64,000 nt of DNA from Bacteroidota bacterium (GCA_016714535.1 JADKDR010000001.1:1-64000), one strand, 5' to 3'; counted from the stretch's first letter, positions 30,554-40,584 are shown. Made by a program: numbers and translations. The notes: generated from the sequence alone by a model not told the origin.

Positions 30554-32908
30554 TTGAGTAAGAAGAAAAACAAAGCGACAAAAGTTGCAGTTAAGGCGTC
30601 AACTACCGAAGTGGTTGTTGCAAGTCAACCTGCCAAAAAGGAAAAAAATATTATTAAAGAAAACCTTGTAAACGAAGGGCACGATAAGAAAGAAATTATC
30701 AAACAATACCGTGCATTGTTGCGTGCATGCCAGCCATACGTTAGGCATGAAGAAATAAAAAACATTCGCAAGGCCTTTGACTTAGCGTTAGATGCACACA
30801 AGGACATGCGCAGGCGCAGTGGCGAGCCATACATTTTACATCCCCTTGCGGTTGCACAAATTGTAGCACGCGAAATTGGATTGGGAGCAACCTCCATCAT
30901 ATGCGCATTGCTGCATGATACTGTAGAAGATACCGAAATTACACTTACCGACATTGAAAAGCTTTTTGGCAAAAAGGTGGCGGTGATTATTGATGGCTTG
31001 ACAAAAATTAGTGGTGTGTTTGATCAAACCACTTCCATACAGGCAGAAAATTTTCGTAAGATGCTTGTTACCTTAAGCGATGATGTGCGTGTGATATTGA
31101 TAAAACTTGCCGATCGCTTGCACAACATGCGAACCCTAGGAAGCATGCCACACGACAAGCAATTGAAAATTTGTAGCGAAACATCCTATCTGTATGCACC
31201 ACTTGCTCACCGCCTGGGTTTATATTCTATTAAAACAGAGATGGATGATCTGGTTTTGAAATACACCGAACCTGAAGTTTACAAATCCATTGTTAAAAAA
31301 TTACAGCAAACCAAGAAAGACCGTGATAAGTTTATTGCCGATTTTATTAGTCCTATTGATAAAGCTTTAGCTGCAAACGGCATTACAAATTACGAAGTGA
31401 AAGGAAGGCCCAAATCGATATTTTCTATTTGGCGCAAAATGAAAAAACAAAACATTCCTTTCGAACAAGTCTATGACTTGTTCGCTATACGTATCATTCT
31501 TGATTCGCCACCTGACAAAGAAAAAGCAGATTGTTGGAATGTGTATTCGTTGGTCACAGACTCGTATAAGCCAAACACCGATCGTTTGCGCGATTGGATA
31601 AGTACTCCAAAAGCAAATGGCTACGAATCGCTACATGTAACCGTAATGAGTGCAACAGGACGGTGGGTAGAAGTTCAGATACGCTCGCAACGCATGGATG
31701 AAGTTGCAGAAAAAGGATATGCTGCACACTGGAAATATAAAGAGTCGAGCAACGAGAGCGCGGTAGATGCGTGGATAAATCACATACGCGAAATGCTTGA
31801 AAATGCAGATTCAGATGCGCTTGATTTTGTTGATGATTTTAAACTCAACTTATTTACAGAAGAAATCTTTGTATTTACACCTCAAGGCGAACTGCGTACC
31901 TTGCCTGCAGGTAGCACCGTAATCGACTTTGCTTACGATATACACAGCGACCTTGGAGGAAAATGTATTGGTGGAAAAATAAATTACAAACTGGTACCGC
32001 TCAATCATAAAATACATAGTGGCGATCAGGTAGAAATACTTACTTCGACAAAGCAAAAGCCTAAAGAAGACTGGCTTGAGTTTGCTCAAACCGCACGTGC
32101 TAAGGCAACAATAAAGCAACAACTGCGCGAAGATAAACGACTAAAAAGTGATGATGGAAAAGAAATTCTTGAACGTAAACTAAAGAATGCGAAAATTGAT
32201 ATTGATAAAATAAATACAACCAAAATGCTTGCTTATTTTAAGCTGAGCAGCATGGCCGACTTTTACTATCAACTAGCCAATGAGAAAATAGATTTTGCTG
32301 ATGTAAAAGATTACTTATTAAATAAATCAGCAGAGCTTGATAAGATTACAGAAAGCAAAATTGAAAACAAGAAATTTGATAAGCTGCTAACCAAAAAACG
32401 TGGCAGTGATAAATCGATACTTATCGGAAAAGATCTTGACAACCTCGAATATAAACTGTCACCCTGTTGTAATCCAATTCCCGGTGATGCAGTTTATGGA
32501 TTTATGACGATTAACGAAGGCGTAAAAATTCATCGGGTAACCTGCCCGAATACAAAAGACCTCATGAGCAACTTTGCCTATCGAATTGTGCAGGCACGGT
32601 GGAACAATCAGCATGAAATAACTTTTCTTGCAGGTATACGCATACAAGGTGCAGATGATGTAGGCGTAGTGAGTGCTATTACAAACATTATATCGAGCGA
32701 GCTAAAGGTAAATATGCGCTCTATCAGCATCGAAGGTGAAGATGGGCTGTTTAATGGGGTCATCATGCTTTTTGTTCACAATACCGAACATCTCAAACGC
32801 CTCATTGCCAAGCTCAAAGAAATTCCGGGAATGTTGGCGGTAGTGCGTATTGATCAGGACAAATTCCACTCGATGCGGCAGGATTTAAAAACACATGCCA
32901 AGAGTTAG
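30554..32908 (+). CDS. relA/spoT: Bifunctional (p)ppGpp synthetase/hydrolase
   Basis: 784 residues from a TTG start (MSKKKNKATK). A Lys-rich leader is followed by the HD hydrolase domain (YILHPLAVA with His96, LLHDTVEDT with His121-Asp122, DRLHNMRTL), the synthetase domain (GRPKSIFSIWRKM, YDLFAIRII, KANGYESLHVTV, EVQIRSQRMDEVAEKGYAAHW), a TGS domain (EEIFVFTPQGEL..IDFAYDIHSD), a conserved-Cys region (LSPCCNPIPGDAV..HRVTCPN) and a C-terminal ACT domain. The hydrolase residues look intact, so the protein should both make and degrade the alarmone in the stringent response. It lies between murA and the STAS gene, all on the + strand. Confidence 0.93.
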   Translation: MSKKKNKATKVAVKASTTEVVVASQPAKKEKNIIKENLVNEGHDKKEIIKQYRALLRACQPYVRHEEIKNIRKAFDLALDAHKDMRRRSGEPYILHPLAVAQIVAREIGLGATSIICALLHDTVEDTEITLTDIEKLFGKKVAVIIDGLTKISGVFDQTTSIQAENFRKMLVTLSDDVRVILIKLADRLHNMRTLGSMPHDKQLKICSETSYLYAPLAHRLGLYSIKTEMDDLVLKYTEPEVYKSIVKKLQQTKKDRDKFIADFISPIDKALAANGITNYEVKGRPKSIFSIWRKMKKQNIPFEQVYDLFAIRIILDSPPDKEKADCWNVYSLVTDSYKPNTDRLRDWISTPKANGYESLHVTVMSATGRWVEVQIRSQRMDEVAEKGYAAHWKYKESSNESAVDAWINHIREMLENADSDALDFVDDFKLNLFTEEIFVFTPQGELRTLPAGSTVIDFAYDIHSDLGGKCIGGKINYKLVPLNHKIHSGDQVEILTSTKQKPKEDWLEFAQTARAKATIKQQLREDKRLKSDDGKEILERKLKNAKIDIDKINTTKMLAYFKLSSMADFYYQLANEKIDFADVKDYLLNKSAELDKITESKIENKKFDKLLTKKRGSDKSILIGKDLDNLEYKLSPCCNPIPGDAVYGFMTINEGVKIHRVTCPNTKDLMSNFAYRIVQARWNNQHEITFLAGIRIQGADDVGVVSAITNIISSELKVNMRSISIEGEDGLFNGVIMLFVHNTEHLKRLIAKLKEIPGMLAVVRIDQDKFHSMRQDLKTHAKS

Positions 32909-32968
32909 AGCCTATTTTTCAACATTGCTTTAATATCTCAGGTCTTATTTATTGCTTTGACAACAAAA

Positions 32969-33295
32969 ATGAACATGCCATATAATTTCGAATTCAAGGT
33001 ACTTAATACAGAATGTATTATCCTAATAAATGGCGAGTTCGTTATGCAAGAAACGTCTCACGATTTTAAGGAGAAGGTGGAGTTTCAGTTAGATCTTGGG
33101 ATAAATAAATTTATTCTGAATGCAGAAAAGATGACAGCGCTTAATAGCGAAGGATACCAAGTGCTGCTGGAACTACTAACGGCTGCGCGTATTGCCGGTG
33201 GCGATTTGAGCATAATTAATTGCGAACATGTAAAAACCGAAAGTGAATTCCATCGCGATTTCAACTTGTATTTTTATACTGAGGCAACTAGTTAA
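32969..33295 (+). CDS. STAS-domain protein (anti-sigma factor antagonist-like)
   Basis: About 108 residues from ATG 32969; ATG 32975 and a TTG at 32957 are alternatives. The STAS pattern is visible: beta strands IILINGEFV, KFILNAEKMTALNSEGYQVLLELLTAARIAGGDLSIIN, with the LNSEG loop carrying the serine that is phosphorylated in SpoIIAA-like proteins. The C-terminal helix (FHRDFNLYFYTEATS) is shorter than usual. No anti-sigma kinase is adjacent, so its partner is unknown. It is 60 nt after relA/spoT and 57 nt before purA. Confidence 0.7.
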   Translation: MNMPYNFEFKVLNTECIILINGEFVMQETSHDFKEKVEFQLDLGINKFILNAEKMTALNSEGYQVLLELLTAARIAGGDLSIINCEHVKTESEFHRDFNLYFYTEATS

Positions 33296-33352
33296 CTAAC
33301 CAAATAATTGTAAACATATATAATTACCGTTACAAGATATAAGAAACCAATA

Positions 33353-34624
33353 ATGAAAGTAGATGTATTGTTGGGCCTTCAATGGGGCGATGAAGGAAAA
33401 GGAAAAATAGTAGATGTATTAGCCCCTGGATATAAAATGATTGCACGTTTTCAGGGCGGCCCCAATGCCGGCCATACACTTGAGTTTGATGGCATCAAGC
33501 ATGTGTTGCACATAATCCCTTCGGGAATATTTCAGCCCGGGTTAATTAATGTGATAGGCAATGGTGTGGTTATAGACCCTGTTATCTTGATTAAAGAAAT
33601 ACAGGCCCTGCAGGCCATGGGTGTAAACATAGAAGCGAACTTGCGCATATCCAGTAAAGCACACTTAATACTGCCAACCCATCGATTGCTTGATAAAGCA
33701 TCGGAGAAAGCAAAGGGTAGTAACAAAATTGGAAGCACGTTAAAAGGTATAGGCCCAGCGTATATGGACAAAACCGGTCGCAATGGATTACGAATAGGGG
33801 ATTACACCCAGCCGGGATTTGCAGACCGATATGCTGCACTTGTTGCTAAACACTGCGCTCTGCTTGATGCCTATGAGTATGATTACAAGGAAGAACTGAT
33901 GCAAGCCGAGCCCTTATTTCATGATAGCCTGGCCAAGTTGCAAAACATACCGGTAATAGATGCTACCTACTTTATCAATAATGCACTTGCACAGCAACAA
34001 AATATTTTGGCCGAGGGAGCACAAGGTTCATTACTCGATATTGATTTCGGGTCTTATCCATTTGTTACTTCCAGCAATACCGTAACTGCCGGTGCTTGCA
34101 CAGGCCTTGGTGTAGCACCTTCGCGCATAGGTAAAGTAATTGGTATTTTCAAAGCATATTGCACGCGTGTAGGTTCTGGGCCATTTCCAACAGAGTTGGA
34201 AGATGAAACAGGTGAGCGTATGCGCAAGCAAGGCAATGAATTTGGCAGCACCACCGGCCGCCCACGCAGATGCGGTTGGCTCGACTTGCCTGCACTGAAA
34301 TATGCCTGCATGATTAATGGTGTAACTGAGCTGGTAATGACTAAGTGCGATGTACTTAGTGGCTTTGATAAAATAATGGTTTGTCATTCATATCAGGTGA
34401 ATGGAAACGAAACCGACCAAATACCATTTGACTAAACTACAGTAACCATAACACCAAACTATAAGGCGTACAAAGGATGGATGAATGAACTAACTGCAGT
34501 ACGAAACAAGATGGATATGCCCGCAGAGTTGATAGAGTATATTAAAATGATTGAAGGCTATTTGTCTATACCGGTTAGCATAGTGAGCGTAGGACCTGAT
34601 AGAACACAGATTATTAATATGTAG
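33353..34624 (+). CDS. purA: Adenylosuccinate synthetase (in-frame stop near the C-terminus)
   Basis: Converts IMP, Asp and GTP to adenylosuccinate in AMP synthesis. MKVDVLLGLQWGDEGKGKIVD carries the P-loop and catalytic Asp13; His41 lies in GGPNAGHTL; also NKIGSTLKGIGPAYMDK, EGAQGSLLDIDFGSYPFVTSS, TTGRPRRCGWLD and TKCDVL. An in-frame TAA at 34433-34435 follows IPFD, but the same frame continues with TVTITPNYK..GWMNEL, YLSIPVSIVSVGPDRTQIINM to a TAG at 34624. The total of 423 residues is the normal family length. The expected residue at the stop is probably Leu (TTA). Loss of the 63 C-terminal residues should inactivate the enzyme, so a base error is the simplest explanation. Confidence 0.9.
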
Positions 34625-34775
34625 TTTCCTTTATTTGAAAGAGGTGAATCATTTACTTTACGCCTGATTGAATCGTATTTGCTGCGATCTGTTTTATAAG
34701 CCAAGGAATTTAATGCTTATCCAGAATTGTAGAACTCTTAATAATACCGACCAAGAAATTTCTTTCAAATTAAAT

Positions 34776-35306
34776 TTACTTTTTAGCATTATTAAAACTC
34801 ACCTTTTGGATTGGCTTCGATTTGTCATAGTTTAATTCCACTGTGTTTTCATTTTCTTCAATCCTTACAGTGTTTTTTTGGTCATCAAAAATTTCAGTCA
34901 AAATTTGATTTGATATGGTTGCATTTTTTAATGAAGATGTTTTTGTAGCCACCAACTTTATTGAGATTATATTTTCTACCGGTGTGAACTCCTGTAGAGA
35001 TATGGGAATAATTTGATTCTTTATTTTAATACTGAATTTTTGAGAAAAATAGTTCTGCATATATTCATTCAATTTAGGATCTCCAAGTTCTATTTGTTTA
35101 TTATTTAATCTTTCAATAGCCATTTCAAGATCATCTAAATAAATATTGGCGATAATTGAAATTGTATTAGTTTTCAAATCCGACTTCATCAAAACCATAC
35201 TCCTGTGTATGGCATGCGGTGGTTTATGCGATTGCAAACTAATTGAAGCTGAAATAAGAATTAACAGAACAACTTTGTTTGATAAATATTTAAGGCATGA
35301 CATCAT
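34776..35306 (-). CDS. Secreted DUF6702-like protein
   Basis: 176 residues with an N-terminal hydrophobic signal (YLSNKVVLLILISASISLQS), then HKPPHAIHRSMVLMKSDLKTN, a dimodular beta pattern typical of small DUF6702-like periplasmic proteins (IYLDDLEMAIERL..YFSQKFSIKI). The function is unknown. Its ATG shares one base with the stop of the T9SS enzyme upstream (TAATG), so translation is probably coupled. Confidence 0.6.
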   Translation of the reverse strand: MMSCLKYLSNKVVLLILISASISLQSHKPPHAIHRSMVLMKSDLKTNTISIIANIYLDDLEMAIERLNNKQIELGDPKLNEYMQNYFSQKFSIKIKNQIIPISLQEFTPVENIISIKLVATKTSSLKNATISNQILTEIFDDQKNTVRIEENENTVELNYDKSKPIQKVSFNNAKK

Positions 35307-37456
35307 TACTTAATAATTAGTTTTAGAGGTTGCTTAAATGAGTCGCTACTTAGATTTATTAAATAAATTCCTGAGGTTAAATCTGAGAAATCAAGAGAAA
35401 TATTTTGGTCAGGATTTTCAATGTAAATAGATTTAACCACCATGCCTAAAGCATTCAACACATCTATTTTTAATGGGTTGATAAATTTATTTTGTGTGTA
35501 CAAACTAATAAATCCACTTGTTGGATTTGGATAAATGCAAAACTCCCCATCCCACGTATCTTGTTCATTTGATGGGTAATTTTCTATTGTTTTTTCATTT
35601 TCATATTGCGATGGATTTTTGGCTGTTTTATTTTTGGTTTCTGTTCCCTCTGTAAAAACAACCGGGTTGCTAAATAAGTATGGTTTACCATTTGCATCTG
35701 TAACTTCAACTCTTACAAAACAGGGCTGTGTGAAATCTAAAAAAGGAGGATTGTTTATATTAAATAACGTTCTGTTATGTAAATAGGTAACTTGAATATT
35801 ATCATTCAATAATCCTTGTGTTAAACGAAATTTTGAATTGAGCAATATTGAATCCATCACAATAGAAACTTTTCCTGAATCATTAACTGCCGGTATTCTT
35901 TTGCCCATCTCAAAGCTATCCACATAAAACATAAACCTGCCTTTAAATCGCATCAAATCTCCAAAATACATTTTACCGGATTTTATTCCCTCTATCAAAC
36001 TAAGTGCCGATGAATCAGTAGCCCAAACCCATGAGCTATATCGATTTCTTTCTATGTACCAGTTTCCTCCATGATTATCATTAACTCCATCACCGTACAA
36101 GTAAAGCCTGTTGGCGGTAAGAATATCCCATAGTTTAAGATGGTGGTTTAAATCGGCACCACCTCTGTCAACGTAGCCAACTTCTAACAAAGTAGCATCA
36201 TGGGCACTGTTATTTATCAAATGTAGAGCAAGGGTGTCTGTTTCATAATCCTGAAGCGAATCGCTATTAAGGGTGCCATTAAATCCGAAAGGATGATTGT
36301 AGGATGTAATACCTCCCGATTGATGAATGAGAGAAGAGAAAGTGTCAAGATTATTTCCTGCTCCATTATAATATAGCATTTGTCGGTTAGTTGATGAATC
36401 AGGTAAGTAGCCATTTAAGTGAGTTCCTTCATTAGTGGCTACTTCTATTCCTATGTATTCAGTTACATTGCTTTGAGCAGTATAGTAATCAGCAAAACTT
36501 TTGTATTGAAGGTATTGACTGTATTCAGAAGTATCTTCTGAGTAAAACGTAATATTCGAAAACTTTGCATTCACCAATTTGTTTTTTCTGCTCTGTACTT
36601 TAAAACTCCAATCAGTAACGTTGTTATCCAAGCCATCTTTTAAGAATGAAGCATCTAATTGAAGGTCAAGATTTACATGGTTGTTAATTTTATTTGCAAC
36701 CGGAATATTTACTATAATGTTGGAACTATCGATAAGCGTTCGTGAAAACGGAAAAGTGTTTATTATGAAATTATAGGTAATAGATTGTTTTATTTGTTGT
36801 CCATTGTAATGATGGGTGCTTAAATAAATAATTAGTTGAACTTGTGAATTGAAAAGGTGTGTAAGGCCAGTCGGTTTTAAATCAAGACTCACAATAGGTC
36901 TACTTGGCAGCGGCCTTACAAAGTCACGATTGCCTTTAAGTAGCCCACTTTCAACACGAGGTGAAATTTTAAAATACTGATAATCGTTGGTTATTGAGTT
37001 TGATTTCAATTGCAACGTAAAGGACGAGTCGGTCAGAAATAATTTAGTTTGGCCTCCGTTTTTATATCCTTGCCAGTAGGTCGGAACGTTTTTATTTCCT
37101 ATAACATTATTAATACGTAAGGTAGTAGAATCATAAACGCCATTTTTAAAACTAAATTTGGAAGTTTTAAGCTGTAGATAAGCCTCACGATGATCCGTCC
37201 ACCACAGAATTTGTGTATCTGATGTGTCGGCCCAAAAAGTCTGATGTTGCATACTTGCTGCTTCTAGGCGTTCGTTGTGATTACTTAACCCATGAACATG
37301 TAATTGCATAGAATAGGAATTTAAATTTGCAGGAAATGCAGATTGAGCAATTAGTTCATGTACGAACAAAGTATTCAGAACTAAAGACAATGTAAAAACA
37401 AACCACAATAAAGTTGGCTTGTTTTTGAATTTGCGTTGATAAAATGGATGATTCAT
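35306..37456 (-). CDS. T9SS-secreted PHP-like metal-dependent hydrolase
   Basis: From ATG 37456 (716 residues) a signal peptide is visible (LLWFVFTLSLVLNTLFVHELIAQ); the frame is open further upstream, but those codons lack a signal. PHP-type motifs are SMQLHVHGLSNHNER near the start, LWWTDHREAY, GGITSYNHPFG, LEVGYVDRGG and DGVNDNHGG, matching the order of metal ligands in polymerase/histidinol phosphatase-like enzymes. The C-terminus is a T9SS type A domain (FCIYPNPTSGFISLY..LKLIIK). It probably acts on an extracellular phosphoester or polysaccharide-linked substrate; the substrate is not readable. Confidence 0.7.
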   Translation of the reverse strand: MNHPFYQRKFKNKPTLLWFVFTLSLVLNTLFVHELIAQSAFPANLNSYSMQLHVHGLSNHNERLEAASMQHQTFWADTSDTQILWWTDHREAYLQLKTSKFSFKNGVYDSTTLRINNVIGNKNVPTYWQGYKNGGQTKLFLTDSSFTLQLKSNSITNDYQYFKISPRVESGLLKGNRDFVRPLPSRPIVSLDLKPTGLTHLFNSQVQLIIYLSTHHYNGQQIKQSITYNFIINTFPFSRTLIDSSNIIVNIPVANKINNHVNLDLQLDASFLKDGLDNNVTDWSFKVQSRKNKLVNAKFSNITFYSEDTSEYSQYLQYKSFADYYTAQSNVTEYIGIEVATNEGTHLNGYLPDSSTNRQMLYYNGAGNNLDTFSSLIHQSGGITSYNHPFGFNGTLNSDSLQDYETDTLALHLINNSAHDATLLEVGYVDRGGADLNHHLKLWDILTANRLYLYGDGVNDNHGGNWYIERNRYSSWVWATDSSALSLIEGIKSGKMYFGDLMRFKGRFMFYVDSFEMGKRIPAVNDSGKVSIVMDSILLNSKFRLTQGLLNDNIQVTYLHNRTLFNINNPPFLDFTQPCFVRVEVTDANGKPYLFSNPVVFTEGTETKNKTAKNPSQYENEKTIENYPSNEQDTWDGEFCIYPNPTSGFISLYTQNKFINPLKIDVLNALGMVVKSIYIENPDQNISLDFSDLTSGIYLINLSSDSFKQPLKLIIK

Positions 37457-37807
37457 AATTGTGTTTGAATTGTGTAAGTGTCTAATATTATTTTTTAAGG
37501 CAAAAGCAATATTAATTAGGGTTAGATAACTTATAATTAATTCTAAACAAATATCAATAGTATCTAATTTATAATTTAGGGCCAATGTCACTTATATTTA
37601 TGACCAATGTCACTTAGTTGTAAAAGTAATTTGAAGAGGAAAAGTTTCGATTTAGGTCGCTGACTTGTCATCGCTCTTGCAAGTTTAGCGTAGCGTAATT
37701 TGCGAGTTAAAGAGATTGAAGTTTTCAACTTCTCCACCTATATGCATTCTATGTAGTGCCATCCGCGTACTAACCTGCTACAGTGTATTCTGCCAGGTAG
37801 AGTCAGG
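37457..37807. other. Non-coding stretch upstream of PHP-like gene
   Basis: It contains the promoter side of the - strand gene and a short imperfect palindrome around 37680-37710 (gcaagtttagcg/cgtaatttgc). No gene was recognised. Confidence 0.35.
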
Positions 37808-38076
37808 CCCCTAAATCCCCGTTCCGGGGACTTGCCAGTGCTCGGCAGGAGTCATGATACATATTCATTTTAGTATTCTTATGGTTTGTTCAATTTCATT
37901 TAATACAAAGGTAATATTTTCTTTTACTTCTTTATTTGAAAATCTTAGTTCAACGATATGGTTGCTTTTTAATATTGTTGCTCTTTCCTTATCATATTCC
38001 TTTTGCTTTTCATAATGCTAAAGTAAACAAAAACCCAGCGCAGTCAACGAAAGTCCCCGGAACGGGGATTTAGGGG
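37808..38076. mobile_element. Inverted-repeat-bounded element carrying a DUF559 remnant
   Basis: Perfect 25-bp inverted arms (37808-37832 cccctaaatccccgttccgg.. and 38052-38076) enclose 219 bp. Each arm itself contains a CCCCG/CGGGG palindrome. The interior encodes, on the - strand, the tail of a DUF559 endonuclease-like protein. The arms resemble dispersed 'cccctaaatcccc' palindromes of Bacteroidota. A mobile origin is inferred; no target duplication was verified. Confidence 0.5.
37865..38017 (-). pseudogene. C-terminal remnant of a DUF559 endonuclease-like protein
   Basis: The 50-residue frame reads HYEKQKEYDKER..KSNHIVELRFSNKEV..VLNEIEQTIRIL. This matches the end of DUF559 (Vsr/restriction-endonuclease-like fold) proteins, where H-x-x-x-x-x-YD-x-x-R and vlRF-x-N-x-eV are conserved. 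The N-terminal catalytic half is missing; upstream sequence runs directly into the right inverted repeat. No start codon is available, so it is non-functional. Confidence 0.55.
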
Positions 38077-38134
38077 CGTATTGGCAGCTAATCGATGCAT
38101 CACATTTTGAATCGTCCAAAAATAAGTTTATAGC

Positions 38135-38311
38135 TTAATTAATTAATCCTGTGATAAGTTTGTATGTCATTATTAGTAATGAATAGTGTTTGCCATGAGT
38201 AATTTGCTGTCGATAATAATCTTTCTGTTCGGGTCTTAATTTCTTAATGATAAATCCTGTTTGATGTGAGGTTACCCATATATGTCTTACATCTTTTGAT
38301 TTAAATCTATT
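38135..38311 (-). pseudogene. Unidentified protein fragment
   Basis: An open frame of about 58 codons without an ATG start reads VRHIWVTSHQTGF..KLRPEQKDYYRQQ..GKHYSLLIMTYKL. The amino-acid composition and aromatic pattern look protein-like, but no family was recognised. It sits just outside the right arm of the inverted-repeat element. Confidence 0.25.
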
Positions 38312-38519
38312 TTAGGACAAGGCAGACTGTTTTACATTAGTTACTCATAAACATCAATTAACCTGTTTATTTTTTGTTTTTTGCACTCGGATGTAAACTT
38401 GTAATAAGCAGAATCGTCTTAGACCTGAAGTTATGGTGCATGATTCATCAAAATTTTATAATTAAAATTTATGTCTGCACAATAATTGGACTACGTTTAG
38501 CTTTAATAAGAATTATAAT
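38312..38519. other. Leader region of lipoprotein gene
   Basis: AT-rich, with no gene or strong promoter consensus recognised. Confidence 0.3.
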
Positions 38520-38930
38520 ATGAATAAGAATTTTTTATACCTGGCCATTGTTGTTGCCTTTTTTGCAGTGATAACCGGTTGTACCGATACCGGCAACGAA
38601 CCCGAACCGGATGTTGATGAGCGTGATGTGTATTTAGGAGCATGGACTTGCGCTGAGAAAAGTAAGCTATATGGCAATTCCACCTACAATGTATCGATTT
38701 CTAAAATTGGTAATTTGGATTCCATTGCCGTAAGCAACTTTTACAACTTAACCAATAGCTATAAAGTGACTATGCTTATTTCATCTAATAGTGTAACCAT
38801 CCCACTGCAATCGGTAAGCAATACTAACATCTCGGGTTTTGGATTGCTAAGCAACAATAAAATTAACCTTACCTATTATTGTGTTGATGGCAATGATAAG
38901 GACACGGTAACGGCTACTTATTCCAAATAA
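38520..38930 (+). CDS. Small lipoprotein
   Basis: 136 residues. The signal FLYLAIVVAFFAVITGC has a good lipobox (ITGC). An acidic linker (NEPEPDVDERD) precedes a beta-rich domain of about 95 residues (YLGAWTCAEKSKLYG..VTATYSK) of the lipocalin-like type often seen in small Bacteroidota lipoproteins. No catalytic motif is visible. It is monocistronic, with a terminator 21 nt downstream. Confidence 0.65.
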   Translation: MNKNFLYLAIVVAFFAVITGCTDTGNEPEPDVDERDVYLGAWTCAEKSKLYGNSTYNVSISKIGNLDSIAVSNFYNLTNSYKVTMLISSNSVTIPLQSVSNTNISGFGLLSNNKINLTYYCVDGNDKDTVTATYSK

Positions 38931-38951
38931 AAAGATAAGGCTATCTATAAT

Positions 38952-38987
38952 AAAAAATGCAGCGAAATTATTCGCTGCATTTTTTTT
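38952..38987. terminator. Bidirectional rho-independent terminator
   Basis: Stem aaaaaatgcagcgaa (38952-38966) pairs with ttcgctgcatttttt (38971-38985) around loop atta, with T8 on the right and A6 on the left. It serves the converging genes ending at 38930 (+) and 39003 (-). Confidence 0.85.
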
Positions 38988-39002
38988 GTATATCCATCGA
39001 AA

Positions 39003-40493
39003 TTAAAACTGTACCACAAACTCAACTCTGCGATTGAGTGCGCGGCCCGTAGCTGTTTTGTTATTGGCCACAGGATTGGCTTCTCCAAATCCTGCTGACT
39101 TAATTCGGTTTGCATTTACTCCCTTATCTTGCAGATATTGCTTTACAGCGGCAGCACGATTTTGCGATAGAGTGAGATTTGCATTTTCATCACCTACATC
39201 ATCTGTATATCCATTGATGTCTATTAAATAAGCAGGGTTATCCTGCATTACTTTTACCACATTATCAAGTATCGTAAACGATACTTTGCGTATTACATCT
39301 TTTCCTGTTTCAAATTGAATGCCTTGCAACGCTTTTTTAAATAATTCTTTTACTTCCTCTTTTATTTCGGGACATCCCTTATTGGCAGCTATTCCTGCTT
39401 CGTCAGGGCATTTATCATCTTTATCAGAAACGCCATCTTTATCACCATCGGGACATCCTTTAAGCAGGGCATCACCTGGAAGTTCAGGGCATGCATCTTC
39501 CTTGTCAGTTATGCCATCGCCATCACTATCCGGGCAACCAGAAAAGTTTTTAAGCCCCTTTAAATCAGGGCACATATCCTCTATATCGGTAACTCCATCG
39601 CCATCCGCATCAGGGCATCCATTCATGGCAAGCAGACCCGCCTCGGCAGGACATTTGTCGTCAGCATCGGCAATGCCATCGCCATCAGCATCAGGGCATC
39701 CTGCAGCAGTTACAGCGCCTTTAACCTCGGGGCACTTATCAAGAAAATCGGCTACCCCATCGGCATCCTTATCAACCGGACACCCAACTGCATCAACAGC
39801 AACTCCCAAAGGAGTTGTAGGGCATTTGTCCATACGGTCGGCAACACCATCTTTATCATTATCTTTTTTGGCGCCAATATTAAAAGTAAGACCAACTGTA
39901 TGATGTAAAAACGCATCGTTAGCATCGTGCGACTCTCCATCACGCCTGTCTTTATTGGTAAGTAAAAAATGTTGCTGCAACTGTAAGTTCAATACAGGAG
40001 ATAAACGAAAGTTAATTCCAAATCCGGTAGATGGTAAAATGAAATCCATTCCCTTCTTCTGAAATACTACTGCCGGTGCATTTCGTGTTTGATTAATCTT
40101 GTCATCACTAAAATTTGCAATTCCCAAACCGGCCATTAAATATGGACTAAAGAATTTATCATCATCCTTCTGCATTTTCAAACGAAGCGATAAGCAAGCA
40201 TCCGTCAGAGTATTGCTAAAAGATAGCTTATCATTAATTCTTTCACTATAACCTACCTCGCCATAATTAACTCCGGCAACGATATCGAACCGCGAGCTAA
40301 GCCAACGTGATAGCGATACTCCTCCAAAAGCATAAAAGGGTTGATCGAGCCGATAGAATCCCTGCCCCAAATCACCATTATAGGTAGTGCGCCCTCCGTG
40401 CAAACCAACAGCCCATTTCTTATCTACTGTTTGAGCATTAGAAATAACAAACAATCCTAAAAGAGCACATGCTAGTAAACTTGATTTTTTCAT
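39003..40493 (-). CDS. OmpA-family outer-membrane protein with thrombospondin type 3 repeats
   Basis: The start is ATG 40493 (MKKSSLLACALLGLFVISNAQ, signal peptide); 496 residues. A predicted beta-barrel (about 20-200) is followed by about nine calcium-binding type 3 repeats (DxDxDGxxDxxDxCP) and a C-terminal OmpA domain (IQFETGKDVIR..IDINGYTDDVGDENANLTLSQNRAAAVKQYL..GRALNRRVEFVV) that binds peptidoglycan. It should tether the outer membrane to the wall. The Asp-rich spacer explains the long spurious frame on the opposite strand. Confidence 0.85.
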   Translation of the reverse strand: MKKSSLLACALLGLFVISNAQTVDKKWAVGLHGGRTTYNGDLGQGFYRLDQPFYAFGGVSLSRWLSSRFDIVAGVNYGEVGYSERINDKLSFSNTLTDACLSLRLKMQKDDDKFFSPYLMAGLGIANFSDDKINQTRNAPAVVFQKKGMDFILPSTGFGINFRLSPVLNLQLQQHFLLTNKDRRDGESHDANDAFLHHTVGLTFNIGAKKDNDKDGVADRMDKCPTTPLGVAVDAVGCPVDKDADGVADFLDKCPEVKGAVTAAGCPDADGDGIADADDKCPAEAGLLAMNGCPDADGDGVTDIEDMCPDLKGLKNFSGCPDSDGDGITDKEDACPELPGDALLKGCPDGDKDGVSDKDDKCPDEAGIAANKGCPEIKEEVKELFKKALQGIQFETGKDVIRKVSFTILDNVVKVMQDNPAYLIDINGYTDDVGDENANLTLSQNRAAAVKQYLQDKGVNANRIKSAGFGEANPVANNKTATGRALNRRVEFVVQF

Positions 40494-40584
40494 TTGGATA
40501 TAAAAAATTATGATGTTAGCGTTTAGCAAGAATTGTGCTAAGGCTAAAATCCTTTATTTAATTCGGCTACAAAGAAATAAAAAA

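Noticed and set aside
9855..34435. Reassigned stop codons
   Set aside because: Interrupting codons are both TGA and TAA, the expected residues differ, and all three stops also end genes normally.
37680..37710. Attachment site or tRNA-like hairpin
   Set aside because: The palindrome is imperfect, and no integrase or tRNA fold is present.
39319..39903. Ser/Pro-rich + strand frame
   Set aside because: Reverse complement of the DxDxDG calcium-binding repeats of the OmpA gene.
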